NCBI RefSeq assembly: GCF_001455965.1
Contig: NZ_LKKO01000019.1
Span: 47,534-111,533, forward strand
Direction of reading: 5' to 3'
DNA: 64,000 nt
Origin: Methylobacterium sp. GXS13
GTDB taxonomy: Bacteria > Pseudomonadota > Alphaproteobacteria > Rhizobiales > Beijerinckiaceae
The position numbers were made by a program, and so were the translations under genes. Each line of letters starts with the position of its first letter. Position 1 is the first letter of the stretch. Of the stretch, positions 26,070-39,733 are shown in pieces. The notes below the pieces were generated by a model. The model ran no database searches and was not told where the DNA came from. It was given only the letters and a program-made list of their open reading frames with translations.

Positions 26070-26681
26070 ACGAACGCCCGTCCCCGCGCGCCCGTCGCGG
26101 CCGATGTTCGGCTGCTCGGCATCGCTACCGAGCACCTCTCCCGCCTCGGGCCGAAACGCGTGACGGTGGTGGCCGTCGCAGCTGAAGCCGGCATGACGCA
26201 TGCCAACGTCTACCGCTACTTCCCGTCGAAGGATGCGCTCCTCGACGCGGTGGCCGGGCGCTGGCTGCGCGAAGTCGAGGCCCGGCTCGCCGGCAACGCC
26301 GAGGCGCCCGACCCGGCCGACGACAAGATCGAGCGTCTGCTCACGGCCCTCGCCACGGTGCAGCGCGACGCCCTGTTCGACGAGCCGAACCTGTTCGCAG
26401 TGCATCTCGACGCCACGGTGTCGGCCCGACCCATAGCCAGGCGGCACCGCGTCCGCCTGCGCAGCCTGGTCGAGCGCGTGGTGGAGGAGGGCATCACGTC
26501 CGGCATCTTCTCCGCCCGGGACCGAGAGCGGGCCATCGCCTACATTTTCGATGCGAGCTACCGCTTCACCCATCCCCTTGCGATCCAGCACGACGCGGAG
26601 GTCCCGCGTGACCTGATCGAGGCCCGGTTCGGGGCGGTCATTCACGCGATCCAGCGCGTCCTGCGCTCCGGGATCCTCTGA
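26070..26681 (+). CDS. TetR/AcrR-family transcriptional regulator, start codon unclear
   Basis: The helix-turn-helix reads RLLGIATEHLSRLGPKRVTV followed by AEAGMTHANVYRYFPSKDALL, a clear TetR domain. The C-terminal ligand domain ends at 26681. A GTG at 26160 would cut off the first helix. The frame upstream has no ATG, GTG or TTG. The best-placed codon is ACG at 26070, five bases after GGCGAGG, which would give 203 residues, the normal TetR length. Either ACG is used as a rare start, the ATG has mutated, or the gene starts at 26160 and is partly broken. Target genes unknown. Confidence 0.72.
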   Translation, partial: TNARPRAPVAADVRLLGIATEHLSRLGPKRVTVVAVAAEAGMTHANVYRYFPSKDALLDAVAGRWLREVEARLAGNAEAPDPADDKIERLLTALATVQRDALFDEPNLFAVHLDATVSARPIARRHRVRLRSLVERVVEEGITSGIFSARDRERAIAYIFDASYRFTHPLAIQHDAEVPRDLIEARFGAVIHAIQRVLRSGIL

Positions 26682-26721
26682 GTTCGCGTAGCGCGCGGCC
26701 CGGCACTGGCTCATGCCTTTC

Positions 26722-26750
26722 AAGGCCCGGACCTCGCGTCCGGGCCTTTT
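26722..26750 (+). terminator. Rho-independent terminator after the TetR gene
   Basis: An 11-base stem (AAGGCCCGGAC paired with GTCCGGGCCTT) with a CTCGC loop ends in TTTT. It lies 41 bases after the TetR stop. The rest of the gap to mdh (26751-27106) holds the mdh promoter region, but no box can be named safely. Confidence 0.85.
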
Positions 26751-27100
26751 GCGTTTCCTGCCGTCCGACGACGGTTCGATCCCCAGCACGAGAGCGTCGG
26801 AAACAACGAAATGACAAGCTCTCGAATCTGTCATCTTAGCGTTGCCGCTGCGACCGGGCAGAGTGCAGTGCACCTAATACCCTCGCTTCATTGAGGTTTC
26901 ATCGCCTGAGCCTGCGACAACCGAGCGCTGGCGCGAGTCGAACCGCCACCGCTGCAACTACCCATCGGGTTGAAGCGACGAGGCTTTTCGGCCACACAGC
27001 CGCGCAGATTCCAGAGCGGCGAATCCCGTGTCGGAGCCGACCAGCGGACGGTCCCGGCACCTCGCCGATCCCACCGAAGACGATACGCAGCGGAGGTTGA

Positions 27101-28069
<969 letters not shown>

Positions 28070-28096
28070 GAATCAGGCGGATAGCGAGTAGGGAAT

Positions 28097-28167
28097 AGCG
28101 AATAGGGCCTACTCAGGACTGCTTCGCGCTCAGAAACCTCCTCGCTCCTCGCCAATCCCTATTCGCT
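28097..28167. repeat. Inverted repeat in the mdh-sucC gap
   Basis: An 11-base perfect inverted repeat, AGCGAATAGGG (28097-28107) and CCCTATTCGCT (28157-28167), encloses 49 bases and is extended by partly matching AGTAGGG/CCTC flanks. It may fold in the mdh-sucC transcript and set differential expression, or be a dispersed intergenic repeat. Confidence 0.55.
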
Positions 28168-28185
28168 CCTCATCAAGAGGCTCCG

Positions 28186-29382
28186 ATGAACATCCATGAA
28201 TACCAGGCCAAGGCCGTGTTGAAGGAGTTCGGCCTGCCGATCTCCCGCGGTGTGGCGATCTTCGATCCGTCGGAGGCCGAGGCCGCCGCCAAGGAGCTCG
28301 GCGGCCCGGTCTGGGTCGTGAAGAGCCAGATCCACGCGGGCGGCCGCGGTAAGGGCACCTTCATGGGCGCCCCCGACGGCGCGAAGGGCGGCGTCCGGGT
28401 CACCAAGTCCATCGACGAGGTGAAGCAATACGCCAGCGAGATGCTCGGTCAGACGCTGGTGACGATCCAGACCGGGCCGGCCGGCAAGCAGGTCAACCGC
28501 CTCTACATCGAGGAAGGCGCCCAGATCGCCGAGGAATTCTACCTCTCGATGCTGGTCGACCGCGCCACCGGCGGCGTCGCCTTCGTGGTCTCCACCGAGG
28601 GCGGCATGGATATCGAGGCGGTCGCCCACGACACGCCCGAGAAGATCCACACGATCCCGGTCGATCCGGCCACGGGCGTGATGCCCCATCACGGCCGCGC
28701 GGTCGCCAAGGCCCTCGGGCTTACCGGCGCCCAGGCCAAGGAAGCGGCCTCGCTCACCGAGAAGCTCTATACCGCGTTCGTGTCCAAGGACATGAGCATG
28801 CTGGAGATCAACCCGCTGGTGCTCACCGGCGACGGCCATCTCAAGTGCCTCGACGCCAAGATCTCGTTCGACTCGAACGCGCTCTACAAGCACGCCGACA
28901 TCGTCGCGCTGCGGGACGAGACCGAAGAGGACGCCAAGGAGATCGAGGCGTCCAAGTATGACCTCGCCTACATCGCGCTGGACGGCACGATCGGCTGCAT
29001 GGTCAACGGCGCCGGCCTCGCCATGGCGACGCTCGACATCATCAAGCTCTACGGCGAGAGCCCGGCCAACTTCCTCGACGTCGGCGGCGGTGCCTCCGAG
29101 GAGAAGGTCACCGCGGCGTTCAAGATCATCACCGCCGACCCGCAGGTGAAGGGGATCCTCGTCAACATCTTCGGCGGGATCATGAAGTGCGACGTCATCG
29201 CCCGCGGCGTCATCGCCGCCGTCAAGGCGGTGGGCCTGCAGGTGCCGCTGGTGGTGCGCCTGGAAGGCACCAATGTCGAAGAGGGCAAGGACATCATCCG
29301 GGGCTCCGGCCTGAACGTGATCCCGGCGGACGACCTCGACGACGCCGCTCAGAAGATCGTCGCCGCCGTGAAGGGAGCCTGA
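28186..29382 (+). CDS. sucC: Succinyl-CoA synthetase (ADP-forming) beta subunit
   Basis: The 398-residue protein starts [16 protein letters not shown], the standard SucC opening, and has an ATP-grasp domain ([23 protein letters not shown]) and the C-terminal CoA-ligase part ([25 protein letters not shown]). With SucD it interconverts succinyl-CoA and succinate with substrate-level phosphorylation. The stop lies 2 bases before sucD. Confidence 0.97.
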   Translation: MNIHEYQAKAVLKEFGLPISRGVAIFDPSEAEAAAKELGGPVWVVKSQIHAGGRGKGTFMGAPDGAKGGVRVTKSIDEVKQYASEMLGQTLVTIQTGPAGKQVNRLYIEEGAQIAEEFYLSMLVDRATGGVAFVVSTEGGMDIEAVAHDTPEKIHTIPVDPATGVMPHHGRAVAKALGLTGAQAKEAASLTEKLYTAFVSKDMSMLEINPLVLTGDGHLKCLDAKISFDSNALYKHADIVALRDETEEDAKEIEASKYDLAYIALDGTIGCMVNGAGLAMATLDIIKLYGESPANFLDVGGGASEEKVTAAFKIITADPQVKGILVNIFGGIMKCDVIARGVIAAVKAVGLQVPLVVRLEGTNVEEGKDIIRGSGLNVIPADDLDDAAQKIVAAVKGA

Positions 29383-29384
29383 TC

Positions 29385-30269
29385 ATGTCGGTGATGATCG
29401 ACGCGAATACCAAGGTCATCTGCCAGGGCTTTACCGGCAAGAACGGGACCTTCCACTCCGAGCAGGCGATCGCGTACGGGACCAAGATGGTCGGCGGCAC
29501 GAGCCCCGGCAAAGGCGGCGCGACCCATCTCGGCCTGCCGGTCTTCGACACGGTGGCGGAGGCCCGCGAGGCCACCGGCGCCGACGCCTCGGTGGTCTAC
29601 GTGCCGCCGCCCGGCGCCGCCGACGCCATCTGCGAGGCGATCGCCGCGGAAATCCCGCTGATCGTCTGCATCACCGAAGGTATCCCGGTGCTCGACATGG
29701 TGCGGGTGAAGCGGGCGCTCGTCGGCTCGAAGTCGCGCCTCGTCGGCCCGAACTGCCCCGGCATCGTCACCGCCGGCCAGTCGAAGATCGGCATCATGCC
29801 GGCCAATATCTTCCGCCAGGGCTCGGTCGGCATCGTGTCCCGCTCGGGCACCCTGACTTACGAGGCGGTGTTCCAGACTTCGAATGCCGGGCTCGGCCAG
29901 ACCACGGCCGTGGGCATCGGCGGCGACCCGGTGAAGGGCACCGAGTTCATCGACGTGCTGGAGCTGTTCCTGGCCGACCCGAAGACCGAGTCGATCGTGA
30001 TGATCGGCGAGATCGGCGGCTCGGCCGAGGAGGAGGCCGCGCAGTTCCTGAAGGACGAGGCCAAGCGCGGGCGCAAGAAGCCGATGGTCGGATTCATCGC
30101 CGGCCGCACGGCGCCTCCGGGCCGCCGCATGGGCCATGCGGGCGCGATCATCTCGGGCGGCAAGGGCGGCGCAGAGGACAAGATCGCCGCCATGGAGGCC
30201 GCGGGCATCCGCGTTTCGCCATCCCCGGCCCGGCTCGGCTCGACCCTGGTTGAAGTCCTGAAGGGCTGA
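29385..30269 (+). CDS. sucD: Succinyl-CoA synthetase alpha subunit
   Basis: A 294-residue product. CoA-binding blocks [15 protein letters not shown] and [15 protein letters not shown] are followed by [19 protein letters not shown] and the phosphohistidine loop [11 protein letters not shown]. The ATG at 29385 is fixed by tight coupling to sucC and by homology. A GC hairpin follows in the 157-base gap before sucA but lacks a T-run. Confidence 0.97.
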   Translation: MSVMIDANTKVICQGFTGKNGTFHSEQAIAYGTKMVGGTSPGKGGATHLGLPVFDTVAEAREATGADASVVYVPPPGAADAICEAIAAEIPLIVCITEGIPVLDMVRVKRALVGSKSRLVGPNCPGIVTAGQSKIGIMPANIFRQGSVGIVSRSGTLTYEAVFQTSNAGLGQTTAVGIGGDPVKGTEFIDVLELFLADPKTESIVMIGEIGGSAEEEAAQFLKDEAKRGRKKPMVGFIAGRTAPPGRRMGHAGAIISGGKGGAEDKIAAMEAAGIRVSPSPARLGSTLVEVLKG

Positions 30270-30426
30270 GGGCCGCGCGCCTGCGTCGCGGCCAGCGCAA
30301 GGCTGCGACCCCCATATCGACGGGACGGGGCGGTCTGCCGCCCCGGTTCAATTTCAGGGCGATCCGCCCCGCGAGCGGGTCGCCGGATGGGCAGCCAGCC
30401 TGCCCGCGCGACAGGATGAACGGACC

Positions 30427-33417
<2,991 letters not shown>

Positions 33418-33511
33418 TCCTCGAGACGCGGCGGCGACCCGAGCAGGTCGCCGCCCTCACCATTTCCAGGCCGTCCGGTACGGCCCAACCGATCCGGAAG
33501 TGCGAAAGACC

Positions 33512-34837
33512 ATGGCTACCGACATCCTCGTCCCGACGCTCGGCGAATCCGTGACCGAGGCCACCATCGGCCGCTGGTTCAAGAAGCCCGGCGACACGGT
33601 CGCGGCCGACGAGCCGATCGTGGAGCTCGAGACCGACAAGGTCACCCTGGAGGTCAACGCCCCGGCGGCCGGTCAGCTCGGCGAAATCCTCGCTAAGGAC
33701 GGCGAGACCGTCGAGCCTGGCGCGCTGCTCGGCTCGATCGTCGAGGTGGGGGCTGCGACCGGCGGCGGCAAGAAGGCGGCGGCCCCGAAAGCGGTCGCCG
33801 AGACCAAGGCCGAGAGCCGCAGCGAGGCTCCGGCGCCGGCCGCCGCCCCGAAGGCCGAGGCGCCGGCTCAGGAATCCTCAGCCGGTTACGGCAACCATGG
33901 CGAGGCGGGCGCCCCGGCGACCCAGCAGCGCCCGACCGGCGACAACGGCCCGGCCGTTGCCAAGCTCGCCCGCGAGAGTGGCGTCGACCCGTCCGGCATC
34001 AACGGCTCCGGCAAGGACGGCCGCGTCACCAAGGGCGACATGCTCGGCGCGATCTCCAAGGGGCCGGCCCCGGCCGCCGCCCCAGCCAGGGAGGCCCGCC
34101 CGACCCTGCCGCGTGCGCCCTCCGCGCCGGACGATGCCGCGCGCGAGGAGCGCGTACGCATGACGAAGCTGCGCCAGACCATCGCGCGCCGCCTCAAGGA
34201 CGCGCAGGACACCGCCGCGATGCTGACGACGTTCAACGACGTCGACATGTCGGCCGTGATGGCGCTGCGCAGCCAGTACAAGGACATCTTCGAGAAGAAG
34301 CACGGCACCAAGCTCGGCTTCATGGGCTTCTTCACCAAGGCGGTGATCGGCGCCCTCAAGGACGTGCCGGCGGTCAATGCCGAGATCGACGGGCAGGACC
34401 TCGTCTACAAGAACTACTACCACATCGGCATCGCGGTCGGGACCGATAAGGGCCTGGTCGTTCCGGTGGTGCGGGACGCCGACAACCTGTCCATTGCGGG
34501 CATTGAGAAGACGATCTCCGGCTTTGGCAAGAAGGCGCGCGACGGTAAGCTGTCGATTGAAGACATGCAGGGCGGCACCTTCACGATCACCAACGGCGGC
34601 ATCTACGGCTCGCTCATGTCGACCCCGATCCTCAACGCCCCGCAATCGGGTATCCTCGGCATGCACCGCATCGAGGAGCGCCCGGTGGTCCGGGCCGGCA
34701 AGATCGAGGCGCGGCCGATGATGTATCTCGCGCTGTCATACGATCACCGGATCGTCGACGGTAAGGAGGCAGTGACCTTCCTGGTGCGGGTCAAGGAAGC
34801 GCTGGAGGATCCGGCCCGGCTCGTGCTGGACCTCTAA
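33512..34837 (+). CDS. sucB: 2-oxoglutarate dehydrogenase E2, dihydrolipoamide succinyltransferase
   Basis: The 441-residue protein has an N-terminal lipoyl domain with Lys43 (ETDKVTLEV), an Ala/Pro linker, the peripheral-subunit-binding domain ([20 protein letters not shown]) and the catalytic domain with His412 and Asp416 in SYDHRIVDG. It forms the core of the complex. The start at 33512 opens the conserved lipoyl sequence; GGAAG lies 11 bases upstream. Confidence 0.97.
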   Translation: MATDILVPTLGESVTEATIGRWFKKPGDTVAADEPIVELETDKVTLEVNAPAAGQLGEILAKDGETVEPGALLGSIVEVGAATGGGKKAAAPKAVAETKAESRSEAPAPAAAPKAEAPAQESSAGYGNHGEAGAPATQQRPTGDNGPAVAKLARESGVDPSGINGSGKDGRVTKGDMLGAISKGPAPAAAPAREARPTLPRAPSAPDDAAREERVRMTKLRQTIARRLKDAQDTAAMLTTFNDVDMSAVMALRSQYKDIFEKKHGTKLGFMGFFTKAVIGALKDVPAVNAEIDGQDLVYKNYYHIGIAVGTDKGLVVPVVRDADNLSIAGIEKTISGFGKKARDGKLSIEDMQGGTFTITNGGIYGSLMSTPILNAPQSGILGMHRIEERPVVRAGKIEARPMMYLALSYDHRIVDGKEAVTFLVRVKEALEDPARLVLDL

Positions 34838-34883
34838 GCTCCATCGGTATGGCTCGGCATCGATCGCAATAACGGGCTGATCG

Positions 34884-35138
34884 ATGCCGACCATCGCCAT
34901 CGTCGAGGGTGTTCGGATCACGATCTATCTCTACGATCATCTTCCGCCACATCTGCACGCGTTCTTTGCTGGCCAGGAGGCGAAGCTTTCGATCGTCACG
35001 GGCGAAGTCCTCAGCGGGACTTTGCCGCGTGCGAAACTCAAGGCCATCCGTGCGTGGCTGGCTGCCAATCGCGAACAGGTTTCCTATGTTTGGCGAGAGA
35101 TTCGGGCCGGCCGCCACAGCGGGGGAATGATCGAATGA
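34884..35138 (+). CDS. DUF4160 protein
   Basis: An 84-residue product with the family pattern VRITIYLYDHLPPHLHAFFAGQEAKLSI, a small alpha-beta domain. Function unknown. Its stop overlaps the next start (ATGA), and the next product is DUF2442, a pairing that recurs in bacterial genomes and is sometimes considered toxin-antitoxin-like; that role is inference. It lies 46 bases after sucB. Confidence 0.82.
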   Translation: MPTIAIVEGVRITIYLYDHLPPHLHAFFAGQEAKLSIVTGEVLSGTLPRAKLKAIRAWLAANREQVSYVWREIRAGRHSGGMIE

Positions 35139-35449
35139 AGACGCATCGGATCGCCTCTGTTGAACCCCTGCAGTATCCGACGCTCCGCATCACGTTCGAT
35201 GACGGTGTCGGCGGCATCCTCGACCTTTCGGATCTGATCGCCGACGGCGCGATATTCGCACCGCTGAAGGACCAAGCCTATTTCCGGACGGTGTCTGTCG
35301 GTGAAGACGGCTGGACCTTCGGCTGGAACCTCCACGCCCTCGGGCACGAGATCGATTTCTGCCCCGACGCGATGCGGATCCGGATCGAGACCCAGATCGT
35401 CGAAGATTTGGCCGATCGATACGCATCCACCCACGCCGCAGCCGCATGA
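35135..35449 (+). CDS. DUF2442 protein
   Basis: A 104-residue protein with the DUF2442 pattern: LRITFDDGVGGILDLSDLI, then IFAPLKDQAYFRTVSV and a C-terminal WNLHALGHEIDFCPD. It starts within the DUF4160 stop and its own stop overlaps the SDR start, so three genes are coupled. The domain is small and soluble; function unknown. Confidence 0.82.
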   Translation: MKTHRIASVEPLQYPTLRITFDDGVGGILDLSDLIADGAIFAPLKDQAYFRTVSVGEDGWTFGWNLHALGHEIDFCPDAMRIRIETQIVEDLADRYASTHAAAA

Positions 35450-36207
35450 GTGATCCCATGAACGGACCAAGCGTGGCCATCGTCACCGGCGGCAGCCGGG
35501 GCATCGGGCGGGCGGTGTCGCTGCTCTTGGCGGAGCGCGGCTACGCGATCTGCCTGAGCTACGTCTCCGACTCGGCCGCGGCCCAGGCGGTGGTGGATGC
35601 GATCACTGCCAGGGGCGGCACGGCGCTGGCGGTGCGCAGCGATGTCGGCGTCGAGGCCGACGTGATCGCCCTGTTCCAGGCCGCCGACGGCCTCGGCCGG
35701 CTCGCGGCGCTCGTGAACAACGCCGGCGTGGTCGATCTGAAGTCGGACGTCGCCGACATGAGCGCGGCCCGGCTCCAGCGCATGATGAACACCAACGTGG
35801 TCGGCAGCTTCCTGTGCGCCCGGGAGGCGGTTCGGCGCATGTCGACCAAGCGCGGCGGGGCAGGGGGCGCCATCGTCAACCTGTCCTCGGTGGCGGCTCG
35901 CCTCGGCGGCCCGGGCCAGTTCGTCGATTACGCCGCCTCGAAGGGCGCGATCGACTCGCTCACCATCGGGCTTGCCCGCGAAGTTGCCGGGGAGGGGATC
36001 CGCGTCAACGCGGTGGCGCCCGGGATCATCGCCACGGAGATCCATGCCAGCGGCGGCGAGCCCGACCGGGTCGAGCGCCTCGGGCCCGGCGTACCGATGG
36101 GCCGCGCCGGCACCGCCGAGGAGGTGGCCGCGCCGATCGTGTGGCTGCTTTCGGACGAGGCCGCCTACACCACGGGCGCCATCCTCGACGTCGGCGGCGG
36201 CCGCTGA
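35446..36207 (+). CDS. Short-chain dehydrogenase/reductase (FabG-like)
   Basis: A 253-residue classical [15 protein letters not shown] for NAD(P), NNAG in [10 protein letters not shown], catalytic Ser in [10 protein letters not shown] and Tyr-x-x-x-Lys in [13 protein letters not shown]. Substrate not predictable. The ATG at 35446 overlaps the DUF2442 stop; an ATG at 35458 is also possible. It sits between sucB and lpd in the same direction and is probably cotranscribed. Confidence 0.92.
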   Translation: MSDPMNGPSVAIVTGGSRGIGRAVSLLLAERGYAICLSYVSDSAAAQAVVDAITARGGTALAVRSDVGVEADVIALFQAADGLGRLAALVNNAGVVDLKSDVADMSAARLQRMMNTNVVGSFLCAREAVRRMSTKRGGAGGAIVNLSSVAARLGGPGQFVDYAASKGAIDSLTIGLAREVAGEGIRVNAVAPGIIATEIHASGGEPDRVERLGPGVPMGRAGTAEEVAAPIVWLLSDEAAYTTGAILDVGGGR

Positions 36208-36275
36208 CCCCACTCTCTCAAACTCCCTTCTCTCCGACCGCCCCAGGCGGCATGACCGACCGGAAGCGAACTCCC

Positions 36276-37676
36276 ATGTCCTACGATCTCGTCGTCATCG
36301 GCACCGGCCCCGGCGGCTATGTCTGCGCGATCCGCGCGGCGCAACTCGGCCTGCGGACCGCTGTGGTCGAGAAGCGCGCGACCCACGGCGGCACCTGCCT
36401 GAATGTCGGCTGCATCCCGTCGAAGGCGCTGCTCCACGCCTCCGAGGCCTATGAGGAGGCGACCAAGCACTTCGCCGATCTCGGCATCGAGGTTAGCGGC
36501 GTGAAGCTCGATCTCAAGAAGATGATGGGCTTCAAGGCTGAGGGCGTGGCCGGGAACACCAAGGGCGTCGAGTTCCTGCTCAAGAAGAACAAGGTCGACA
36601 CCTTCCACGGCACTGGCAAGATCGCGGGCGCCGGCCGGGTCGAGGTCGTGTCCGAGGATGGCGGCAACCAGATGCTCGAGACCAAGAGCATCGTCATCGC
36701 CACTGGGTCGGACGTGACGCGCCTGCCGGGCGTGACCATCGACGAGAAGGTTGTGGTCTCCTCCACCGGTGCCCTCGAACTCGACCGGGTGCCGAAGAAG
36801 CTCCTGGTGATCGGCGCCGGCGTGATCGGGCTGGAGCTGGGCTCGGTCTGGCGCCGGCTCGGCGCCGAGGTCACCGTGGTGGAATATCTCGACCGGGTGC
36901 TGCCCGGCATGGATGGCGAGGTCGGCAAGCAGTTCCAGCGGATCCTGACCAAGCAGGGCATCCTGTTCAAGCTGTCGACCAAGGTGACCGGCGTCGAGGT
37001 CGGCAAGAAGGGCGCGACCGTCACCGTGGAGCCGGCAGCCGGCGGCGAGGCGGAGAGCCTGCAGGCGGACGTGGTCCTCGTGGCGATCGGCCGGGTGCCC
37101 TACACCGAGGGCCTCGGCCTCGAGACGGTGGGCGTGCAGCGCGACGACAAGGGCCGGATCCTCACGGATGCCCACTACGCCACCAACGTCACCGGCATCT
37201 ACGCGATCGGCGACGTGATCGCCGGGCCGATGCTCGCCCACAAGGCCGAGGACGAGGGCGTCGCGATCGCCGAGATGCTGGCCGGCCAGTCCGGCCACGT
37301 CAATTACGGGGTGATCCCGAACGTGGTCTACACCTTCCCGGAGGTGGCTTCCGTCGGCAAGACCGAGGAGGAGCTGACCAAGGATGGCATCGCCTACAAT
37401 GCCGGCAAGTTCCCGTTCACGGCGAACGGCCGGGCCAAGGCGAACGGCACCACCGACGGCTTCGTGAAGGTTCTGGCGGACGCCCAGACCGACCGGGTGC
37501 TCGGCGTGCACATCGTCGGCGCGGATGCCGGCAACCTGATCGCCGAGGTCGCGGTGGCGATGGAGTTCGGCGCCTCCTCCGAGGACATCGCCCGGACCTG
37601 CCACGCGCACCCGACGCTGACCGAGGCGGTCAAGGAAGCGGCGCTCGCCGTGTCCAAGCGCGCCATCCACGTGTGA
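36276..37676 (+). CDS. lpdA: Dihydrolipoyl dehydrogenase (E3)
   Basis: The 466-residue flavoenzyme has the FAD site [12 protein letters not shown], the redox disulfide C41-X4-C46 ([13 protein letters not shown]), the NAD site [15 protein letters not shown] motif [13 protein letters not shown], and the catalytic His-Glu in HAHPTLTEA near the C-terminus. It reoxidises the lipoyl groups of the 2-oxo acid dehydrogenases. GGAAG about 9 bases before 36276 supports the start. Confidence 0.96.
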   Translation: MSYDLVVIGTGPGGYVCAIRAAQLGLRTAVVEKRATHGGTCLNVGCIPSKALLHASEAYEEATKHFADLGIEVSGVKLDLKKMMGFKAEGVAGNTKGVEFLLKKNKVDTFHGTGKIAGAGRVEVVSEDGGNQMLETKSIVIATGSDVTRLPGVTIDEKVVVSSTGALELDRVPKKLLVIGAGVIGLELGSVWRRLGAEVTVVEYLDRVLPGMDGEVGKQFQRILTKQGILFKLSTKVTGVEVGKKGATVTVEPAAGGEAESLQADVVLVAIGRVPYTEGLGLETVGVQRDDKGRILTDAHYATNVTGIYAIGDVIAGPMLAHKAEDEGVAIAEMLAGQSGHVNYGVIPNVVYTFPEVASVGKTEEELTKDGIAYNAGKFPFTANGRAKANGTTDGFVKVLADAQTDRVLGVHIVGADAGNLIAEVAVAMEFGASSEDIARTCHAHPTLTEAVKEAALAVSKRAIHV

Positions 37677-37697
37677 TGGGCAGTACCCGGCGCGGGA

Positions 37698-38561
37698 TCA
37701 GGCGATCTTGCGCCGGGCGTTCGGCAGATCGGCGATCCGCAACGGCGGGGGCGGGGCCGGCGGGGCGGTGAGCGCGTTGAGGAGATACGGCCGGCGCAGC
37801 CCCAGCGCGTTGTGCAGCGCCAAGTCGATATCGCGGGCGTAGAACGGCATCCGCAGCACAGCATCGACCCCGAAATAGCGCCCCGCCTGGGCGATCGGCT
37901 CCAGATCCGAGGTGGTCAGCAAGGTGATCCGGGTCGGAAGGCCGAGGGGCTGGATCTGGCAGGCGAGTTCCATCCCTTCGATGCCGCTGAGCTTCACGTC
38001 GAGAAAGGCGAAGTCGTAGGCGCCGAGCTTGAGCTGGCTCAGCGCGTGGCGGCCGCAATTGGTCTCTTCGAGGGTGATCGCGAAGCCGCTGCGGGCCACC
38101 ACCCGGCTGATCGCCGTGCGCCCGGCAGGCGAGGAGCAGGCGAGCAGTGCCCGGGTCGGGGTGCGGCGGCGGGCATCGGCGTGCAGGAGCTGCTCGATAT
38201 GGCCCGGGTCGAGAGGCGTCTTCAGCACCTCGTAGGCGCCGAGGCTCTGGGCGATCTCCTGCCAGTGCGGCAGTACGCGGCTGGCGACCAGAACCAGGCA
38301 GGGCGGCTCGGCGCCGGCCCGGCGCGCCACCGCGACCGCCTCAGGCCCGCTCAGGTCGTCGAGCTGGAGGCCTACGAAGGCGAGGCTGGGGCGTCGTTGG
38401 AGAAGGATGTCGCACAAGGCCTGGCCGGACGTGGCCTCGTCGACCACGGCCTGAGGGTCGAAACGCTCGACGATCGCCCGCAGGGCGGTGCGGCGCCCGG
38501 CATCGCAATCCGCAATCACGACACGCGCTGGCGACTTCGCCTCCTCAAGCTTCATGGCCAT
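37698..38561 (-). CDS. Response-regulator-like protein with two degenerate receiver domains
   Basis: The 287-residue protein has two consecutive receiver folds. The first (about 12-128) keeps the acidic pair (VVIADCD) and the Lys in VLKTP, but the phospho-acceptor is Gly64 (AFVGLQLDDLSG). The second (about 136-255) keeps the acceptor Asp188 (FAFLDVKLSGIEG), but the acidic pair reads ACSS and the Lys is Arg (VLRMP). No output domain follows. It may be a scaffold or phosphate-independent regulator. It converges on lpdA with a 21-base gap. Confidence 0.8.
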   Translation of the reverse strand: MAMKLEEAKSPARVVIADCDAGRRTALRAIVERFDPQAVVDEATSGQALCDILLQRRPSLAFVGLQLDDLSGPEAVAVARRAGAEPPCLVLVASRVLPHWQEIAQSLGAYEVLKTPLDPGHIEQLLHADARRRTPTRALLACSSPAGRTAISRVVARSGFAITLEETNCGRHALSQLKLGAYDFAFLDVKLSGIEGMELACQIQPLGLPTRITLLTTSDLEPIAQAGRYFGVDAVLRMPFYARDIDLALHNALGLRRPYLLNALTAPPAPPPPLRIADLPNARRKIA

Positions 38562-38707
38562 GTCCCGGCAATCGCATCCCCCGATCCGGAGAATGGATGC
38601 AGATCATGACGAAGCTCTTAAAAGGCGGCCCAATAAGCCACTATAGGGGATATCCTGCTTAACTTAGCCCTGAAAACAGCTCCCGGAACTGGTATCCCGC
38701 CGTTAGA

Positions 38708-39676
38708 TTAGCGACCGGCTCTTGGATGCGCCGCCGTATAGGCGCTCATCAGCCGGGCGGCGTCGACTTGGGTGTAGAGCTGCGTGGTCGACAGGGATGC
38801 GTGGCCGAGCAATTCCTGGATCGCCCGCAACTCGCCCTGGCGGGCGAGCAGATGGGTCGCGAAGGAATGGCGCAGGGCATGCGGCGTTGCGCTCTCGGGC
38901 AAGCCGAGGGCGCCCCGGGCGCGGGCCACGGTGTACTGGATGATGCGCGGGGACAGCGGGCCACCGCGGGCGCCCACGAAGAGCGGCCCCTCCGGCGGCA
39001 GCGGCAACGGGCAGGCGGCGATGTAATCGGCCACCGCCCGCGCCACGACGGGCAGGATCGGCACCATGCGCTGCTTGCCGCCCTTGCCGAGCACCGTGAC
39101 CTGATCGCTGCCCGGCAGCGGCGCGTCGCGCCGGGTGAGGCCCAGAGCCTCGGAGATGCGCAGGCCAGCCCCGTAGAGGAGCGCCAGCACCGCGGCATCC
39201 CGGGCGAGCACCCAGGGCTCGCGCTCCTCGCCGGCTCGGATGGCCGTGTCGGTGAGCGCCACCGCGGCGGCGACCGGCAGCGGCCGGGGCAGGCGCCGCG
39301 GGACCTTGGGCGCCCGGACGCCGCCGAGCGCCGAGACGCTGCCGTAGCCCTCGCGCTCCAGGAAGCGCCCGAACGAGCGAAGCCCCGCCAGCATCCGCAT
39401 CAGCGAGCGCCCGGACACCTCGTCGGCCCGGCGGGCCGCCATGAAGGCGCGGATGTCGCGGACCTTCAGCGCCACCAGCATCGGGATGGTCGGCAAGCCC
39501 TGGCGCGATGCGAGGTGGATCAGGAACTGGCGCAGGTCCCGGCTGTAGGCCTCGACGGTGTTGGGCGACATCCGCCGCTCCCGCGCCAGCCCGTCGACCC
39601 AGGCATGAACGACCTCACGCAGGCGCGCATCGCCCGGAAGCAGGATCAGGTCGTCGGCGGTCTCGCGTGCGCTCAT
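38708..39676 (-). CDS. xerC: Tyrosine recombinase XerC
   Basis: A 322-residue recombinase with an N-terminal SAM-like domain and the catalytic residues R173 (GLRISEAL), K198 (LGKGGKQR), H266 and R269 (HALRHSFATHLL), H292 (LLGHASL) and nucleophile Y301 (LYTQV). With XerD it resolves chromosome dimers at dif. Length and lack of neighbouring phage genes favour the housekeeping enzyme over an integrase. Confidence 0.92.
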   Translation of the reverse strand: MSARETADDLILLPGDARLREVVHAWVDGLARERRMSPNTVEAYSRDLRQFLIHLASRQGLPTIPMLVALKVRDIRAFMAARRADEVSGRSLMRMLAGLRSFGRFLEREGYGSVSALGGVRAPKVPRRLPRPLPVAAAVALTDTAIRAGEEREPWVLARDAAVLALLYGAGLRISEALGLTRRDAPLPGSDQVTVLGKGGKQRMVPILPVVARAVADYIAACPLPLPPEGPLFVGARGGPLSPRIIQYTVARARGALGLPESATPHALRHSFATHLLARQGELRAIQELLGHASLSTTQLYTQVDAARLMSAYTAAHPRAGR

Positions 39677-39733
39677 GGGCTCACTCGACCGCTTTTTCGT
39701 TGTCGGGGGCTTAACGCGCCGACGCGCGGCCGA

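Noticed and set aside
38708..39676. Tyrosine recombinase as part of a phage or integrative element
   Set aside because: Its length and motifs fit chromosomal XerC, and no phage, excisionase or att-like repeat is nearby.
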